From positions 124,001 through 188,000 of the forward strand of contig NZ_AXBF01000005.1 of NCBI RefSeq assembly GCF_000473205.1: 64,000 bases of DNA, in the 5' to 3' direction. Source of the stretch: Pseudophaeobacter arcticus DSM 23566 (GTDB lineage Bacteria > Pseudomonadota > Alphaproteobacteria > Rhodobacterales > Rhodobacteraceae). Of the stretch, positions 51,014 through 60,448 are shown in pieces (the stretch's first letter is position 1; every line of letters starts with the position of its first letter). Made by a program: the position numbers and the translations under genes. Below the pieces are notes generated by a model. It did no database searches and had not been told where the DNA came from. It was given only the letters and a program-made list of their open reading frames with translations.

Positions 51014-51679
51014 CTATTGCAGGATTTCGACCATTTCGGCGTAGCCGCGCGACGTGGCGTGTTGCAGCGGTGTGACGCCATCGCGATCACCGATGGATTT
51101 ATCTGCTCCTGCATCAACGAGGATTTGCAACGCCTTGATATGATCTGGGCCGCCGTCTCCTAAAACGACAGCCTCTATCAAAGCCGTCCACGCCAGATTG
51201 TTGATATGATCCAGTGGTGCGCCGCCATCCACCAAACGTGCAACAACGTCGTGATGCCCGAGGTGGGCGGCCGCGATAAGGGCTGTCCCGTCGTAGACAC
51301 TGGTGATCAGGTCAGGGGCGTTCCCGAGTTCCATTGCAAGTGACACCATTTCAGGATCGTTCGCGACAGCGGCGATGGTCAGCACGTCATAGACGCGGTT
51401 TTCCAGCGCATTCATATCCGCGCCTCCGTTTGCAAGTGCCGTCAGCGCGTCATCGTGTGATGCGAACGCCGCGACATGAGCAGGCGTGCGCTGGGATCGA
51501 TCTCGGATGTCCACATCGGCACCTGCTCCGATCAGTCGGTTAATTACATCCACGTCGCCTTCGTGGGCGGCAAGATGCAGACCTGTGTAGGACGCAATGT
51601 CTGATGCTGACGGGGCTGTCTGCGCATGGGCAGACCCAAAAGAACCAATTACCAAAGCGAGCAGCAGGAAACGAAACAT
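51014..51679 (-). CDS. Exported ankyrin-repeat protein
   Basis: This 221-residue protein has a signal peptide (LLLALVIGSFGSAHAQ) and about five ankyrin repeats (for example GLHLAAHEGDVDVINRLI, TPAHVAAFASHDDALTAL and ALIAAAHLGHHDVVARLV). Ankyrin repeats bind proteins, so it should be a periplasmic scaffold or inhibitor. The ATG at 51679 follows aaagg by 8 bases. It is 53 bases after the GlcG-like gene, so both are probably one transcript controlled by the two-component system upstream. Confidence 0.88.
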   Translation of the reverse strand: MFRFLLLALVIGSFGSAHAQTAPSASDIASYTGLHLAAHEGDVDVINRLIGAGADVDIRDRSQRTPAHVAAFASHDDALTALANGGADMNALENRVYDVLTIAAVANDPEMVSLAMELGNAPDLITSVYDGTALIAAAHLGHHDVVARLVDGGAPLDHINNLAWTALIEAVVLGDGGPDHIKALQILVDAGADKSIGDRDGVTPLQHATSRGYAEMVEILQ

Positions 51680-51732
51680 GATGTTGCCTTTCAGAAAGAG
51701 GGGCCCGCCCCCCGAGGGACGGGCCATGTACT

Positions 51733-52215
51733 TTACTCAGCACCGATTGCGTCAAGACCTGCGCGGGCACATGTCTCGTCAATTGCGCCAGATGGTGCGC
51801 CACCGACACCGATGCCACCGACCAATGCGCCACCGATCCGGATGGGCAGGCCGCCAGCCTGGATCACCAGACGGCTGTCCATATCGCGCAGACCACCGTT
51901 TTCAGGGTTACCACCGATAAACCCCGCAAGACCTGCCGTGTCACGGCCCATACTGGCGGATGTGAACGCTTTGCCTGTGCTGGACCCAACGGTATGCGGG
52001 CCCGCGTTGTCGGCACGCAATAGCACTTTGGTCTCGCCGCTGCGCGCAACGATTGCGACGCTGACATTGTGACCTTCGGCAGAACATGCAGCGACGGCAG
52101 CCTGTGTTGCTGTGGTTGCCATATCGAGCGGCAAGTAAGGAGCTGTGGGCAGGTCTTGGGCGAAGGCTGCAGCGGGTGTCAGCAGAGCTGTGGCAAGTGC
52201 GATGGAACGGATCAT
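51733..52215 (-). CDS. Exported GlcG/HbpS-like haem-binding protein
   Basis: This 160-residue protein has a signal peptide (LATALLTPAAAFAQ) and the GlcG/HbpS domain (AVAACSAEGHNVSVAIVA, LRADNAGPHTVGSSTGKAFTSAS, GGLPIRIGGALVGGIGVGGA). Members bind haem or cofactors and some regulate sensor kinases in the periplasm. The ATG at 52215 follows aaggaaa by 7 bases. It is close to the kinase and response regulator genes and could be the ligand partner of the kinase. Confidence 0.88.
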   Translation of the reverse strand: MIRSIALATALLTPAAAFAQDLPTAPYLPLDMATTATQAAVAACSAEGHNVSVAIVARSGETKVLLRADNAGPHTVGSSTGKAFTSASMGRDTAGLAGFIGGNPENGGLRDMDSRLVIQAGGLPIRIGGALVGGIGVGGAPSGAIDETCARAGLDAIGAE

Positions 52216-52321
52216 TGTGTATTTCCTTTTGTTGAACTGATGCTCCAGTTCTAATTCGCCGCTGTGATCGGCGATATTCGTAGCATCCGCAAAGGTGTCC
52301 GTAGTTCTACTGATAAGTGTG

Positions 52322-52927
52322 TTAGTCTGCCTGTGCATCCAACCAATAACGGGTCAATTCCGCCGCCGAGGACGTGCCCGCTTTGGCCGCAATAGCCGCG
52401 CGGTGACTTTCAACTGTGCGGGGTGACAGGGTCAGCGCGTCAGCGATTTGCTTGGTCGTCAGACCCTTTGCGATCATCTCAAGAACCTGTTGTTCGCGTG
52501 TGGACAGATTGCGCACCAATGCCACCGCTTCTGCGCGTTCTTCCAAAGCCTGCTGGTTAGCTTCCAGCTCTGCATGACCCTTCTGGATTGCGTCGATCAG
52601 GTTTTGTTCGTCGACGGGCTTGCTCAGAAAATCAATCGCCCCATTGCGAAACGCGCGCCTGCACGCCTCGATATCGCCGTGTCCGCTGATAATGACGGTG
52701 GGCCATGACACGCCTTTCTCGGTTAGCTTTTCTTGCAGTTTCAGCCCCGAAATAGCAGGCATCCTGATGTCAAGGATCAGGCATCCCGGCGTCAAGTCTG
52801 CCACTTGGCTCAGGAATTTCTCGGGCGAGGCAAAACTGCACACATTCAGCCCGACGGTTTCCAACAAAAGGCTCAGCGCGTTGCGAACAGCCTCATCATC
52901 ATCAACGAGGTAAACATGGTTGGTCAT
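52322..52927 (-). CDS. FixJ-like response regulator
   Basis: This 201-residue regulator has a receiver domain (VDDDEAVR, phosphoacceptor Asp in CLILDIRMP, Lys in FLSKPVDE) and a LuxR-type helix-turn-helix (STREQQVLEMIAKGLTTKQIADALTLSPRTVESH; only the first part is needed for recognition). It should be phosphorylated by the kinase of the neighbouring gene, whose start it overlaps by 4 bases. It probably activates the GlcG-like and ankyrin genes downstream. No binding site is apparent. Confidence 0.93.
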   Translation of the reverse strand: MTNHVYLVDDDEAVRNALSLLLETVGLNVCSFASPEKFLSQVADLTPGCLILDIRMPAISGLKLQEKLTEKGVSWPTVIISGHGDIEACRRAFRNGAIDFLSKPVDEQNLIDAIQKGHAELEANQQALEERAEAVALVRNLSTREQQVLEMIAKGLTTKQIADALTLSPRTVESHRAAIAAKAGTSSAAELTRYWLDAQAD

Positions 52928-54444
52928 GGTCTCACCGTCTTGATTGAGCGCGGCAGGGACAAACGGAACGTGGTCTGGTCGGTGTCGTCGAGCAGCTTGA
53001 TATCACCGCCCATTTCCTCAATCAGCCTTTGACACAGCGCAAGGCCAAGCCCCGTTCCATCCGGTTTGCCTGTCACGAAAGGCTCAAAGACGCGAGGCCT
53101 AAGGTCGTCAGACACCCCCGGCCCGGTATCGCTGACATCCAAAATGACCGACGGGCCATCGACATACGTGCGGATCGTGACCTGTGCCTCGTCCGAGGCA
53201 TCAAGCGCGTTGCGCATCAGATTAAACACAACCTGTTCCAACTCGACCGGATCGGCGTCAATGAAAAGTGGGTGATCATACAGCGACAGGGTAATGCCAG
53301 CCCCCTTCGTCTTGGCCTCCAATGCCAACAGATTTTTAACGCTTTGCGCGGCTTCATGGACGGAACAGGCCTCAGACGGGGCACGGTTCGGTTTGCTCCA
53401 CCTTCGCAGGCGATCAAGGAGATTTGCCGCGCGCTGTGCTTGGGATACCGTGTCGTCCAACACAGTGCCAAGACGTGCGACCTCACCACGCCGCGCCAAA
53501 TGGCGGCCAGCCTGCGCTTGACTCAGGATTGCGGTCAGAGGTTGCGCCAGTTCATGCGCCATGCCGCTGGCCATTTCGCCCATTGCATTCACGCGGGAGG
53601 CGTGGGCTAGCCGCGTTTCCTGCGCGCTCAGCTTGGCGCGGTCTTCTGCATCTTTGGTGCGCGCGCGTTGCTTTAGACCGAAGGCTGACAGCAAAAAGAG
53701 GGCCGTGACCAGTGCGATAACAAAGACCACTGTCTCGACCGGCAACAGGTCAGACAGCCCAATTGTCAAAGAGGTCTCAAACACCAAAGGCTGAGACGCA
53801 CTGCCGAGCGGTTTGGAAAACCCAGTCTCACCCGATGAAACCTCACCGACCAATGCCGTTTGACCATCAGGCGTCGACAGACGCAAAGAAGCTGATGGCG
53901 TGTCCCAAAACGGATCATCTGTGGCAATCAGCGCGCGGGCGTCAATCACCAGCGCTAAACCGTGCCGTGCCGCATCAGAATTAGGGGTGCGTTTCACTAG
54001 CAGATAGTGATCCGGCAGGTCCGGCATTGGCCCAATTTGCAAAGCCCCGGTCGAGCGGCGGGCCAATTCAATGACGCGTTCCCTCGCCTGTAACGAAAGA
54101 CCGGGCTGCGTTTCTATGGCGGTTTGGGACGGAACGTATGGGACAACATTCACCGACGTAATACGTGGGTAAAACCGCCTGATCGTCGCGGCCACGTCTA
54201 ACAGTAAGTCCTGCCGCTCCATCCCACCAGCCACAAAAATTGCAGACAACGATGTCAGATGCGCATCGTGCTGATCAGCCCGCTGTGAGGCCAGACGATG
54301 CAGCGTTTCACTTTTGATCGTCAGTTCACGCACCAAGTTCTGTCGTTCAAAAAACGCCACCCCGCCGAGAGCGAGCATGACGGCAAGCGCCCATAGCAAA
54401 GTGTTCCGCCAGAAGTTTGTTGGATATGAGACGGCCATTTGCAT
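52924..54444 (-). CDS. Membrane sensor histidine kinase
   Basis: This 506-residue kinase has two membrane helices (residues about 14-30 and 240-262) around a periplasmic sensor domain of about 200 residues, then a cytoplasmic HisKA domain with the H-box in SGMAHELAQPLTAIL and an ATPase domain with N-box NLMRNALDA, G1 DTGPGVS and G2 GTGLGLAL. The stop overlaps the response regulator start. The sensor domain is of unknown type. The base composition in this region is lower in GC than the plasmid backbone, which suggests cargo acquired from another source. Confidence 0.92.
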   Translation of the reverse strand: MQMAVSYPTNFWRNTLLWALAVMLALGGVAFFERQNLVRELTIKSETLHRLASQRADQHDAHLTSLSAIFVAGGMERQDLLLDVAATIRRFYPRITSVNVVPYVPSQTAIETQPGLSLQARERVIELARRSTGALQIGPMPDLPDHYLLVKRTPNSDAARHGLALVIDARALIATDDPFWDTPSASLRLSTPDGQTALVGEVSSGETGFSKPLGSASQPLVFETSLTIGLSDLLPVETVVFVIALVTALFLLSAFGLKQRARTKDAEDRAKLSAQETRLAHASRVNAMGEMASGMAHELAQPLTAILSQAQAGRHLARRGEVARLGTVLDDTVSQAQRAANLLDRLRRWSKPNRAPSEACSVHEAAQSVKNLLALEAKTKGAGITLSLYDHPLFIDADPVELEQVVFNLMRNALDASDEAQVTIRTYVDGPSVILDVSDTGPGVSDDLRPRVFEPFVTGKPDGTGLGLALCQRLIEEMGGDIKLLDDTDQTTFRLSLPRSIKTVRP

Positions 54445-54744
54445 TCATCGCAGGTGTCGGCGCAAACACCAATCCGTATTTCTACGGGCAAAAAGCTTTG
54501 CGTCAATGCCAACCGGCTTGAGATTCCTTAACAAAAAGACCTACATTTTCATCTGCGCAAAAGAGCGGACATTGATGCAACGTGCAGCATTGGATCTTCT
54601 GGGCTCTTCGGTAGCATTAGCTGCGGGCGACACGAACGTCAGCAATGTACGCCGGGTTCATTCAACCACACCAGTACAGAAAAAGGGGAACCGTGGTCCC
54701 ACGGCTCCCCTTTCGGTTCAGATCGTCTCCCCCTCGCGCGCCGA
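54445..54744. other. Intergenic region between kinase and DUF736 genes
   Basis: This 300-base stretch should carry the promoter for the leftward kinase operon and, at its right end, the terminator of the DUF736 gene. I see no gene in it. Confidence 0.5.
54681..54714 (-). terminator. Rho-independent terminator of the DUF736 gene
   Basis: AAAGGGGAACCGTG and CACGGCTCCCCTTT form a 14-base-pair stem with a single mismatch and a short loop. On the minus strand it is followed by TTTTCTG, which makes a good intrinsic terminator 31 bases after the DUF736 stop codon. Confidence 0.8.
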
Positions 54745-55473
54745 TTAGGCAACCAGCGACAGCCCCGCGCCTGCGTCCTGCGGTTGCTCACCGCTGTCGA
54801 TGAACGGGATGATCGAGAAGGTCTGCCCGCCGCGCTGTTTTTCGTTCTGCACGGCGTTGACGCGCAGATCGCCATCGGGCGTGTTGATCAGCAGCGACAG
54901 GTAGTCATTGCCCGTGCGGCTGCTTTTGGCCATCCACGCCGATCCGACGCGGATCGGTGTGCCCCGGGGCGAGCTGACCTCGACGCGGTAATCCGGGTGG
55001 GTCTCCTCGGATTTGTAGCTGTTCTCGATCAGCATGAACTCCAGATCGAACATCATGTTGGCGATGTAGCCGGTGAAGGCGTTGTCAGCGTCCATGGCGG
55101 TCAACTCGCCCGAGATCGAGCCGGACTTCATCAGGCCGTTCGAGACCAGCGGGATGATCTCGAAGTCGCCGCTTTGGGTCGCGCGCGCCTCTTTCGTCTG
55201 CACCGCGTTGACCCGGAACGGGCCCAAGCCGACATCGATCTGCATCGAGACGTAGGGGTTGCCGCTGGTATTGCCGGTCTCGTTCCAGGCCGTGCCGATG
55301 CGCACCTTGCGACCGGATTTGTTGACTGCCGTCACGTCAAAATCCGGGCTGCGTTCGGACATCTTGGCCCGCGCCTCCAACTGGATGGCGATGTCAAAGC
55401 GCGTCGAGTGGATCATGCCGGTGTACTGAGCGGCTGCGGTCTCGACATTGCGGGTGAGGGTTCCTGCGAACAT
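54745..55473 (-). CDS. Tandem DUF736 protein
   Basis: This 242-residue protein contains two copies of the DUF736 domain (about residues 35-95 and 150-215). Each has the pattern of a glycine-rich beta strand, then RIGTAWNETGNTSGNPYVSMQI in copy 1 and RVGSAWMAKSSRTGNDYLSLLI in copy 2. Single-domain DUF736 proteins are common next to VirB and relaxase genes of alphaproteobacterial plasmids; their role is unknown. The start ATG at 55473 follows aaggaa by 8 bases. Fusion or duplication of the domain is less common and is described under findings. Confidence 0.85.
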   Translation of the reverse strand: MFAGTLTRNVETAAAQYTGMIHSTRFDIAIQLEARAKMSERSPDFDVTAVNKSGRKVRIGTAWNETGNTSGNPYVSMQIDVGLGPFRVNAVQTKEARATQSGDFEIIPLVSNGLMKSGSISGELTAMDADNAFTGYIANMMFDLEFMLIENSYKSEETHPDYRVEVSSPRGTPIRVGSAWMAKSSRTGNDYLSLLINTPDGDLRVNAVQNEKQRGGQTFSIIPFIDSGEQPQDAGAGLSLVA

Positions 55474-55598
55474 GGGATGGTTCCTTTTCAGATTGTTCGG
55501 TGCCTGACGTTCTTGCCAGCGCATCCGGGATTGCTTTCTCGACCCCTTGAGGGATCACAAACCAGAAAGCTCGCTTTCCTTTCTTCCCAACCTTCAGT

Positions 55599-55904
55599 TT
55601 AGCGCTGACGCCTGAAAGACTGTGCCACCTTCCCGCCGGGTACGACGCCCCTCCCCTGCCCGTCTGGCCTCGGATGGCTGTCCTGGGTATTCTCGTCGCC
55701 CTCCTCCGATCCCGCAATGAAGAACTCTGCTTCCTCCCCGTTCAACCGCTGCCCGCTCCGGTCGGTCAGCCCGATGGTGCTACCGTTCGGCTCAAACGTG
55801 ATCAGGTATTGGCCGAGGCTGTCCTTGTGCACGCGGTAGCCGGTGTTGGCCCAATGTACGGTCTGACCTGCATCGATGGCGGCTTTGATCTCTCCGAGAG
55901 TCAT
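55599..55904 (-). CDS. Small hypothetical plasmid protein
   Basis: This 101-residue protein starts with MTLGEIKAAIDAGQTVHWANTGYRV and has a charged, Gly-rich tail. The first 60 residues resemble small plasmid proteins that keep a HWANxGYxV segment. The ATG follows aggggac by 6 bases. It lies 14 bases after the stop of the large methyltransferase-helicase gene on the same strand, thus is probably co-transcribed. Function unknown. Confidence 0.75.
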   Translation of the reverse strand: MTLGEIKAAIDAGQTVHWANTGYRVHKDSLGQYLITFEPNGSTIGLTDRSGQRLNGEEAEFFIAGSEEGDENTQDSHPRPDGQGRGVVPGGKVAQSFRRQR

Positions 55905-55918
55905 GATCGTCCCCTCGC

Positions 55919-58900
55919 CTATTCTGCTGCCACTGAAGTTACGTCCCAAGTGGCGTCTGGTCCGGTTCCAACAATCCGGGAGAGGATGCCCGCTGTGTCG
56001 ATCCCGTCCCCGTGCGGCAGAAACACCCGCAACTGAAAGGCGATGATCTCCGTGAAGCAGCCGAGGGCCTTGAGGCCGTCGATCATGCCCCGATCCGCAC
56101 CGCCCAACTCAAGGCGCATCTCGCCTGCGACACGACGACGGGTCAGAGTCAGACCCCGGCCCAGATCGACCGGCGCGGTGGTGCCGAGGGCGGCGGTCAG
56201 CATCTCCTGCGGTGTTTGCGGATTGGAGACGAGGAAGCGGGCGCGCAGCGCGGCCGCCCCTTCTTCGCTCAGCGTCCGCCCGATCATCGCGGTCGCCCCG
56301 TCGGGCGTGACCCGGTAGATGCGCTCATTGGTGGTCGGAATGTCCTTCCAGATAGGCAACAAGAGCCCGGTCAGCAGGTAGAGCTTGATCGTGGTGGTTT
56401 TTGGCAGGGACGCAGCCTCGGCATCCCAAAGCCTTGCAAACTCAGGCCTTCCGATGTCTTCCCAGGCCGAGGACTCGAACCGCGTCTCCTCCAGATAGCT
56501 GGACCCGTTTGGCCGCACCGCCTTGCGCATCAGCGTGACAATGTCCTCGTCATACATCTGCATGGGGCGCGCCGAGATGAGCGCTGCGCGTCCCGAAGCA
56601 CGGTTAACCATCGGTAGCTTGTCGGGATTGCGCGACAGGGCGTCATCCGCCGACAGCACGTGGACCGGGTCCGTCACCTCAAGTCCGATGATCCGCGTCA
56701 CCGCCCCGGATTTCGGGCAGGTCCAGAGATCCTCGGTGGAGACCTGCTCGATCTTTTCGCCGCGCAGGGTTTCCACGCCGAGATCGAGCGTGCCCGCCGC
56801 GCGCGCCCGTTCCGTCTGATCAGCGATCCGACGCATGAACTCGGCAAAGAGCGCGTTCTGCATGTGGATGGGAAGGGCAAGCACCCGGTTGAGAAACCGC
56901 TGGATCGGCGGCAGCTCCTCGAGCAGCACCCCGTCCTTGTCGATCAGCCGCAGGGCCGTCCAGTCGGTGAAGCTCTCGTAGCTCATCGCCTCAGCGCGTC
57001 CGGCGGCAAGATCGGCGAAATACCCACGTAGTGCGGCCCGCGCGATCGGGCTTTCCAGATTGTCCTCCTCGCGGAACATGCCCTGCGAGCCGGTTTCGCG
57101 CTGACCCTTGGTCAAGGCCCCCAGCTGGTCGAGGCGTTTGGCAATCGTCGAGGTGAAACGCTTTTCGCCATGCACATCCGAGGTGCAGACGCGGAAGAAG
57201 GGCGCGCTGACCTGGGCCGAGCGATGGGTGCGGCCCAGCCCCTGGATGGCCGCATCGGCGCGCCAGCCGGGTTCCAACAGGTAGTGCCGGCGCCGTTTCT
57301 GGTTCTTCGCCGTTTGCGCCGCGTGATAGGACCGGCCCGTACCGCCTGCATCGGAGAAGATAAGGATATCCTTCTCGCCGTCCATGAAGGCTTGGGTCTC
57401 GGATGAATTACTGCTGGCGGCGCGCTTTTCGATGAAGAGATGACCATCCTCGGACTTGAGGGGCCGGATGGACCGCCCCGTGACTTCTGCCACGGCCTCG
57501 TCGCCAAAGGCCCAGAGGATCTGATCCAGCGCCGAAGGGATCGGGGCGAGCGTCATCAACTCCATCATGGCCGCATCTCGCAGGGCGAGCGCCTCGCGCG
57601 AGACAACGAGCGCGCCGGTCTCATCCCGCAAAGGTTCGGCCACCATGTTGCCGTCGATCTCGACCAGCTTTTGCGCATGAATCGGGAAGGCCTGTTCGAG
57701 GTAGCCCAGAACATAGTCGCGCGGCGTCAAGGCCCCCTCAACGAGTTCATCCTCCGGGTCCATTGTCTCAAGTCGACGTTTCAGCAGGCTCTCACCTGTC
57801 GAAACCACCTGGATGACGCAAGCCTTGCCCGTTGCCAGATCGTCCTTGATGGCGTGGATGATGCTTGGAGCCTTCATGCCCATCAGGAGATGGTTGAAGA
57901 AGCGCTGCTTCGTGCTCTCGAAGCGAGATTTGGCCGAGGCGCGTGCTGCCGACGCATTGGTCTCGCCCGAGGCATCGTTGACGCCGGTCGCAGTCAACGC
58001 CGCTTCGAGATTGTGGTGGATCGTCCGAAACGCACCCGCGTATGCGTCGTAGATCTCGATCTGGGCCGGGGTGAGCGCGTGTTCGAGCACGTCATACTCC
58101 ACGCCATCAAAGCTGAGGGCGCGCGCCGTGTAGAGGCCGAGCGTCTTAAGATCACGCGCGACCACCTCCATGGCAGCCACGCCGCCGGCTTCCATCGCAG
58201 AAACGAAACTCTCGCGGCTTGGGAAGGGGTATTCGGGGCCCTGCCCCCAGAGCCCCAGCCGCGCGGCATAGGCGAGATTGTGCACGCTCGTGGCACCCGT
58301 GGCCGAGATGTAGAAGACGCGGGCGCGGGGTGCTGCCAGTTGCAGCCGCAGGCCAGCAAGGCCCTGCTGGGAGGGTTTGACCCCCCTGCCCTGCTCGGAC
58401 CCTGCTGCGTTCTGCATGGCATGGGCCTCATCAAAGGCCAGCACGCCTTCGAACTCCGCGCCCATCCATTCGAGGATCTGGCTCAGTCGCGTGGTGCCGC
58501 ATTTGCCCGCGGACCGCAGCGTGGCGTAGGTGACGAAGAGGATACCGTCGCCCATCGGGACCGGCTGGTCCGATTTCCATTTGGAAAGCGGCTGAATGTC
58601 GGCAGGCGAGCCGCCGAGATCGGTCCAGTCGCGGATCGCGTCCTCAATAAGCGTGGCGGATTTGGAGACCCAGATCGCCTTTCTGCGCCCGGCCAGCCAG
58701 TTGACAAGGATGAGCCCCGCGCATTCGCGGCCCTTGCCGCAACCGGTGCCGTCGCCGAGGAAATAGCCAAGGCGATAGGCACGTGCATCCTGGTCATCAT
58801 CGGCGCGCGTCAGCTTGGTCTGGTCGTAATCGATAGTGAACCGACCGGGCAGGTCGCGCCCATGGGCGTCATGCGCCATGATGATGGTTTCCAGCTGCGC

Positions 58901-60193
58901 CTCGGAGAGGTGACCCTCCTCGATCAGCTTCGCGGGCAGTCGCAAGTCATCACTGCCCGTGTTTGAGGGCATGGGCGGGGCAACCGAGGCCATTGCGATG
59001 CTTTCAACGAGCGGCGTGGGATGTTCCTGCGCACTCGCAATCTCGATCCGTTGCGGACGGTAGCGCGCATAGATGTCCGAGATGGGCGTGTTGTCGCGCG
59101 GGGTCTGAAGGCTTGTGAAGCTGAGCGGGACAACGGCCTTGGCCCGGGGTTTGGAGGGGGCGACAGGCGCAGCGGCGGCCTTGCGCGGGGCAGATGATGG
59201 AACGCTCGACCGAGTATGAGGGATCGCTGCCGCCCGTTGGACTGGGCGCATCTCGGTCCGGGTCGCGGCCACGGCGTCAACGAAAGGAAGGACTTCCTCC
59301 AGATCCTGAACCGCGGCGCGGATCATTTCGCCGTCCTCCTGCACCTTGTCGAAGACCATCAGCTGGGTTTCGACAGAGGTGCCGAGCTTGCGGTAGACCT
59401 GCCCCGGCATCGTCAGCGCCAAGCGTGGCGTCAGGAGACCGCAGGCGCGGGACCAATGCGCGGCATCGCGTTCGGGCGTGAATCCCGGCGGCATGATCGC
59501 CACCAGCCGCCCGCCGGGCGCGAGACGCTTTGCAGCCCCGATGAGATGTTTTGCAGCGATGTGCTTGTCGCGGGAACGATCGACCGAGGAGGCGAAGGGC
59601 GGGTTCATCACCACGACGTCGGGTAGAACCGGCGTCTGCAGCAGATCGTCGATATGCTCACCGTCATGGCCCGTCACATCGCCACCGAAGAGGGCCCGCA
59701 GGAGGCACTGGCGAAAGGGGTCGATGTCGTTGAGCAAAAGCGTGGCACCAGCCCGGGCGGCGAAAGCTGCCAGGGCACCGGTGCCAGCCGAGGGCTCCAG
59801 AACGGTCTCGCCCTTGCGGATCGCCGCGGCCCGCAAGACCAGCGCCGCAAATGGCAGCGGCGTGGAAAACTGCTGCAGCCGGATCTGCTGCTCGGAGCGG
59901 CGGGTTTCCGTCAGCAGCCGTGAGGCAAGCAGCTTTGCAGCAGCGAAGTCACCTGCCGCGCCGTCCCCACGCAGCACAACCTGGATGGCTGCGGCCTGCA
60001 TCAGGTCATAGGCTATGCGCCAGTCCCAGGCGCCCCCGGCATCGCTGCCATGAAACGTCTCGCGCATGATGCGCGCCAGCGCTGAACTGCGCAGGGGTTG
60101 ATGGTCGATCTCCGCGCCGATCTGCGCCAGCGCAGAGGTGAAATCAGCGTCGGAGGTTGAGAGAGCCGGGCTTGCCGGATTGGGCTTGGACAT
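55919..60193 (-). CDS. Strawberry notch-type helicase with N-terminal methyltransferase-like domain
   Basis: This 1424-residue protein combines a DNA methyltransferase-like domain (residues about 100-300; SAM motif EPSAGTGALAAFAAR and catalytic NPPF) with a helicase of the strawberry notch type: Walker A GDGTGCGKGRE near residue 480, DEAH box in AFDEAHAM, and the C-terminal motifs SDAGGTGRSYHAAQ and QGLGRTHRSAQ. Such proteins are widespread on alphaproteobacterial plasmids and are thought to modify or remodel incoming DNA, but activity is not established. The ATG at 60193 follows aaagga by 7-8 bases. Its length is in the family range, and no frameshift was seen. Confidence 0.92.
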   Translation of the reverse strand: MSKPNPASPALSTSDADFTSALAQIGAEIDHQPLRSSALARIMRETFHGSDAGGAWDWRIAYDLMQAAAIQVVLRGDGAAGDFAAAKLLASRLLTETRRSEQQIRLQQFSTPLPFAALVLRAAAIRKGETVLEPSAGTGALAAFAARAGATLLLNDIDPFRQCLLRALFGGDVTGHDGEHIDDLLQTPVLPDVVVMNPPFASSVDRSRDKHIAAKHLIGAAKRLAPGGRLVAIMPPGFTPERDAAHWSRACGLLTPRLALTMPGQVYRKLGTSVETQLMVFDKVQEDGEMIRAAVQDLEEVLPFVDAVAATRTEMRPVQRAAAIPHTRSSVPSSAPRKAAAAPVAPSKPRAKAVVPLSFTSLQTPRDNTPISDIYARYRPQRIEIASAQEHPTPLVESIAMASVAPPMPSNTGSDDLRLPAKLIEEGHLSEAQLETIIMAHDAHGRDLPGRFTIDYDQTKLTRADDDQDARAYRLGYFLGDGTGCGKGRECAGLILVNWLAGRRKAIWVSKSATLIEDAIRDWTDLGGSPADIQPLSKWKSDQPVPMGDGILFVTYATLRSAGKCGTTRLSQILEWMGAEFEGVLAFDEAHAMQNAAGSEQGRGVKPSQQGLAGLRLQLAAPRARVFYISATGATSVHNLAYAARLGLWGQGPEYPFPSRESFVSAMEAGGVAAMEVVARDLKTLGLYTARALSFDGVEYDVLEHALTPAQIEIYDAYAGAFRTIHHNLEAALTATGVNDASGETNASAARASAKSRFESTKQRFFNHLLMGMKAPSIIHAIKDDLATGKACVIQVVSTGESLLKRRLETMDPEDELVEGALTPRDYVLGYLEQAFPIHAQKLVEIDGNMVAEPLRDETGALVVSREALALRDAAMMELMTLAPIPSALDQILWAFGDEAVAEVTGRSIRPLKSEDGHLFIEKRAASSNSSETQAFMDGEKDILIFSDAGGTGRSYHAAQTAKNQKRRRHYLLEPGWRADAAIQGLGRTHRSAQVSAPFFRVCTSDVHGEKRFTSTIAKRLDQLGALTKGQRETGSQGMFREEDNLESPIARAALRGYFADLAAGRAEAMSYESFTDWTALRLIDKDGVLLEELPPIQRFLNRVLALPIHMQNALFAEFMRRIADQTERARAAGTLDLGVETLRGEKIEQVSTEDLWTCPKSGAVTRIIGLEVTDPVHVLSADDALSRNPDKLPMVNRASGRAALISARPMQMYDEDIVTLMRKAVRPNGSSYLEETRFESSAWEDIGRPEFARLWDAEAASLPKTTTIKLYLLTGLLLPIWKDIPTTNERIYRVTPDGATAMIGRTLSEEGAAALRARFLVSNPQTPQEMLTAALGTTAPVDLGRGLTLTRRRVAGEMRLELGGADRGMIDGLKALGCFTEIIAFQLRVFLPHGDGIDTAGILSRIVGTGPDATWDVTSVAAE

Positions 60194-60295
60194 GGGATTT
60201 TCCTTTGGATCAGGGTCTGAGTTCCAAAGGACAAAAAGCCCGCTTTCGCTTTTCATGGTGACGGGGGTCAGACCGCGCTGACCTCCAAGGCTTGG

Positions 60296-60448
60296 TCAGG
60301 ACTTGGCTTCGACCTCCCGTTTCGCATCAATCAATGCCTGTGCGGCCTGCATCACCTGAACCTGAGATGTTCCCGAGCGTGCATCCTCCAGCGCGGCCTG
60401 CACCTGCGCGCAAAACCAGGCGTCATAAGAATTCGCTTCAGCGGCCAT
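60296..60448 (-). CDS. Very small plasmid protein
   Basis: This 50-residue protein starts at an ATG after gaggag (8 bases) and is alanine-rich and helical, with YDAWFCAQVQAALEDA and AQALIDAKREVEAKS. It resembles short antitoxin-like or DNA-binding-partner helices, but no family is clear. The gene overlaps the next one upstream by 11 bases, so the two are coupled. It lies 102 bases before the large methyltransferase-helicase gene on the same strand. Confidence 0.65.
   Translation of the reverse strand: MAAEANSYDAWFCAQVQAALEDARSGTSQVQVMQAAQALIDAKREVEAKS

Noticed and set aside
57440..58966. 508-codon plus-strand frame opposite the methyltransferase-helicase
   Set aside because: Antisense shadow of a confirmed 1424-residue gene in GC-rich DNA.
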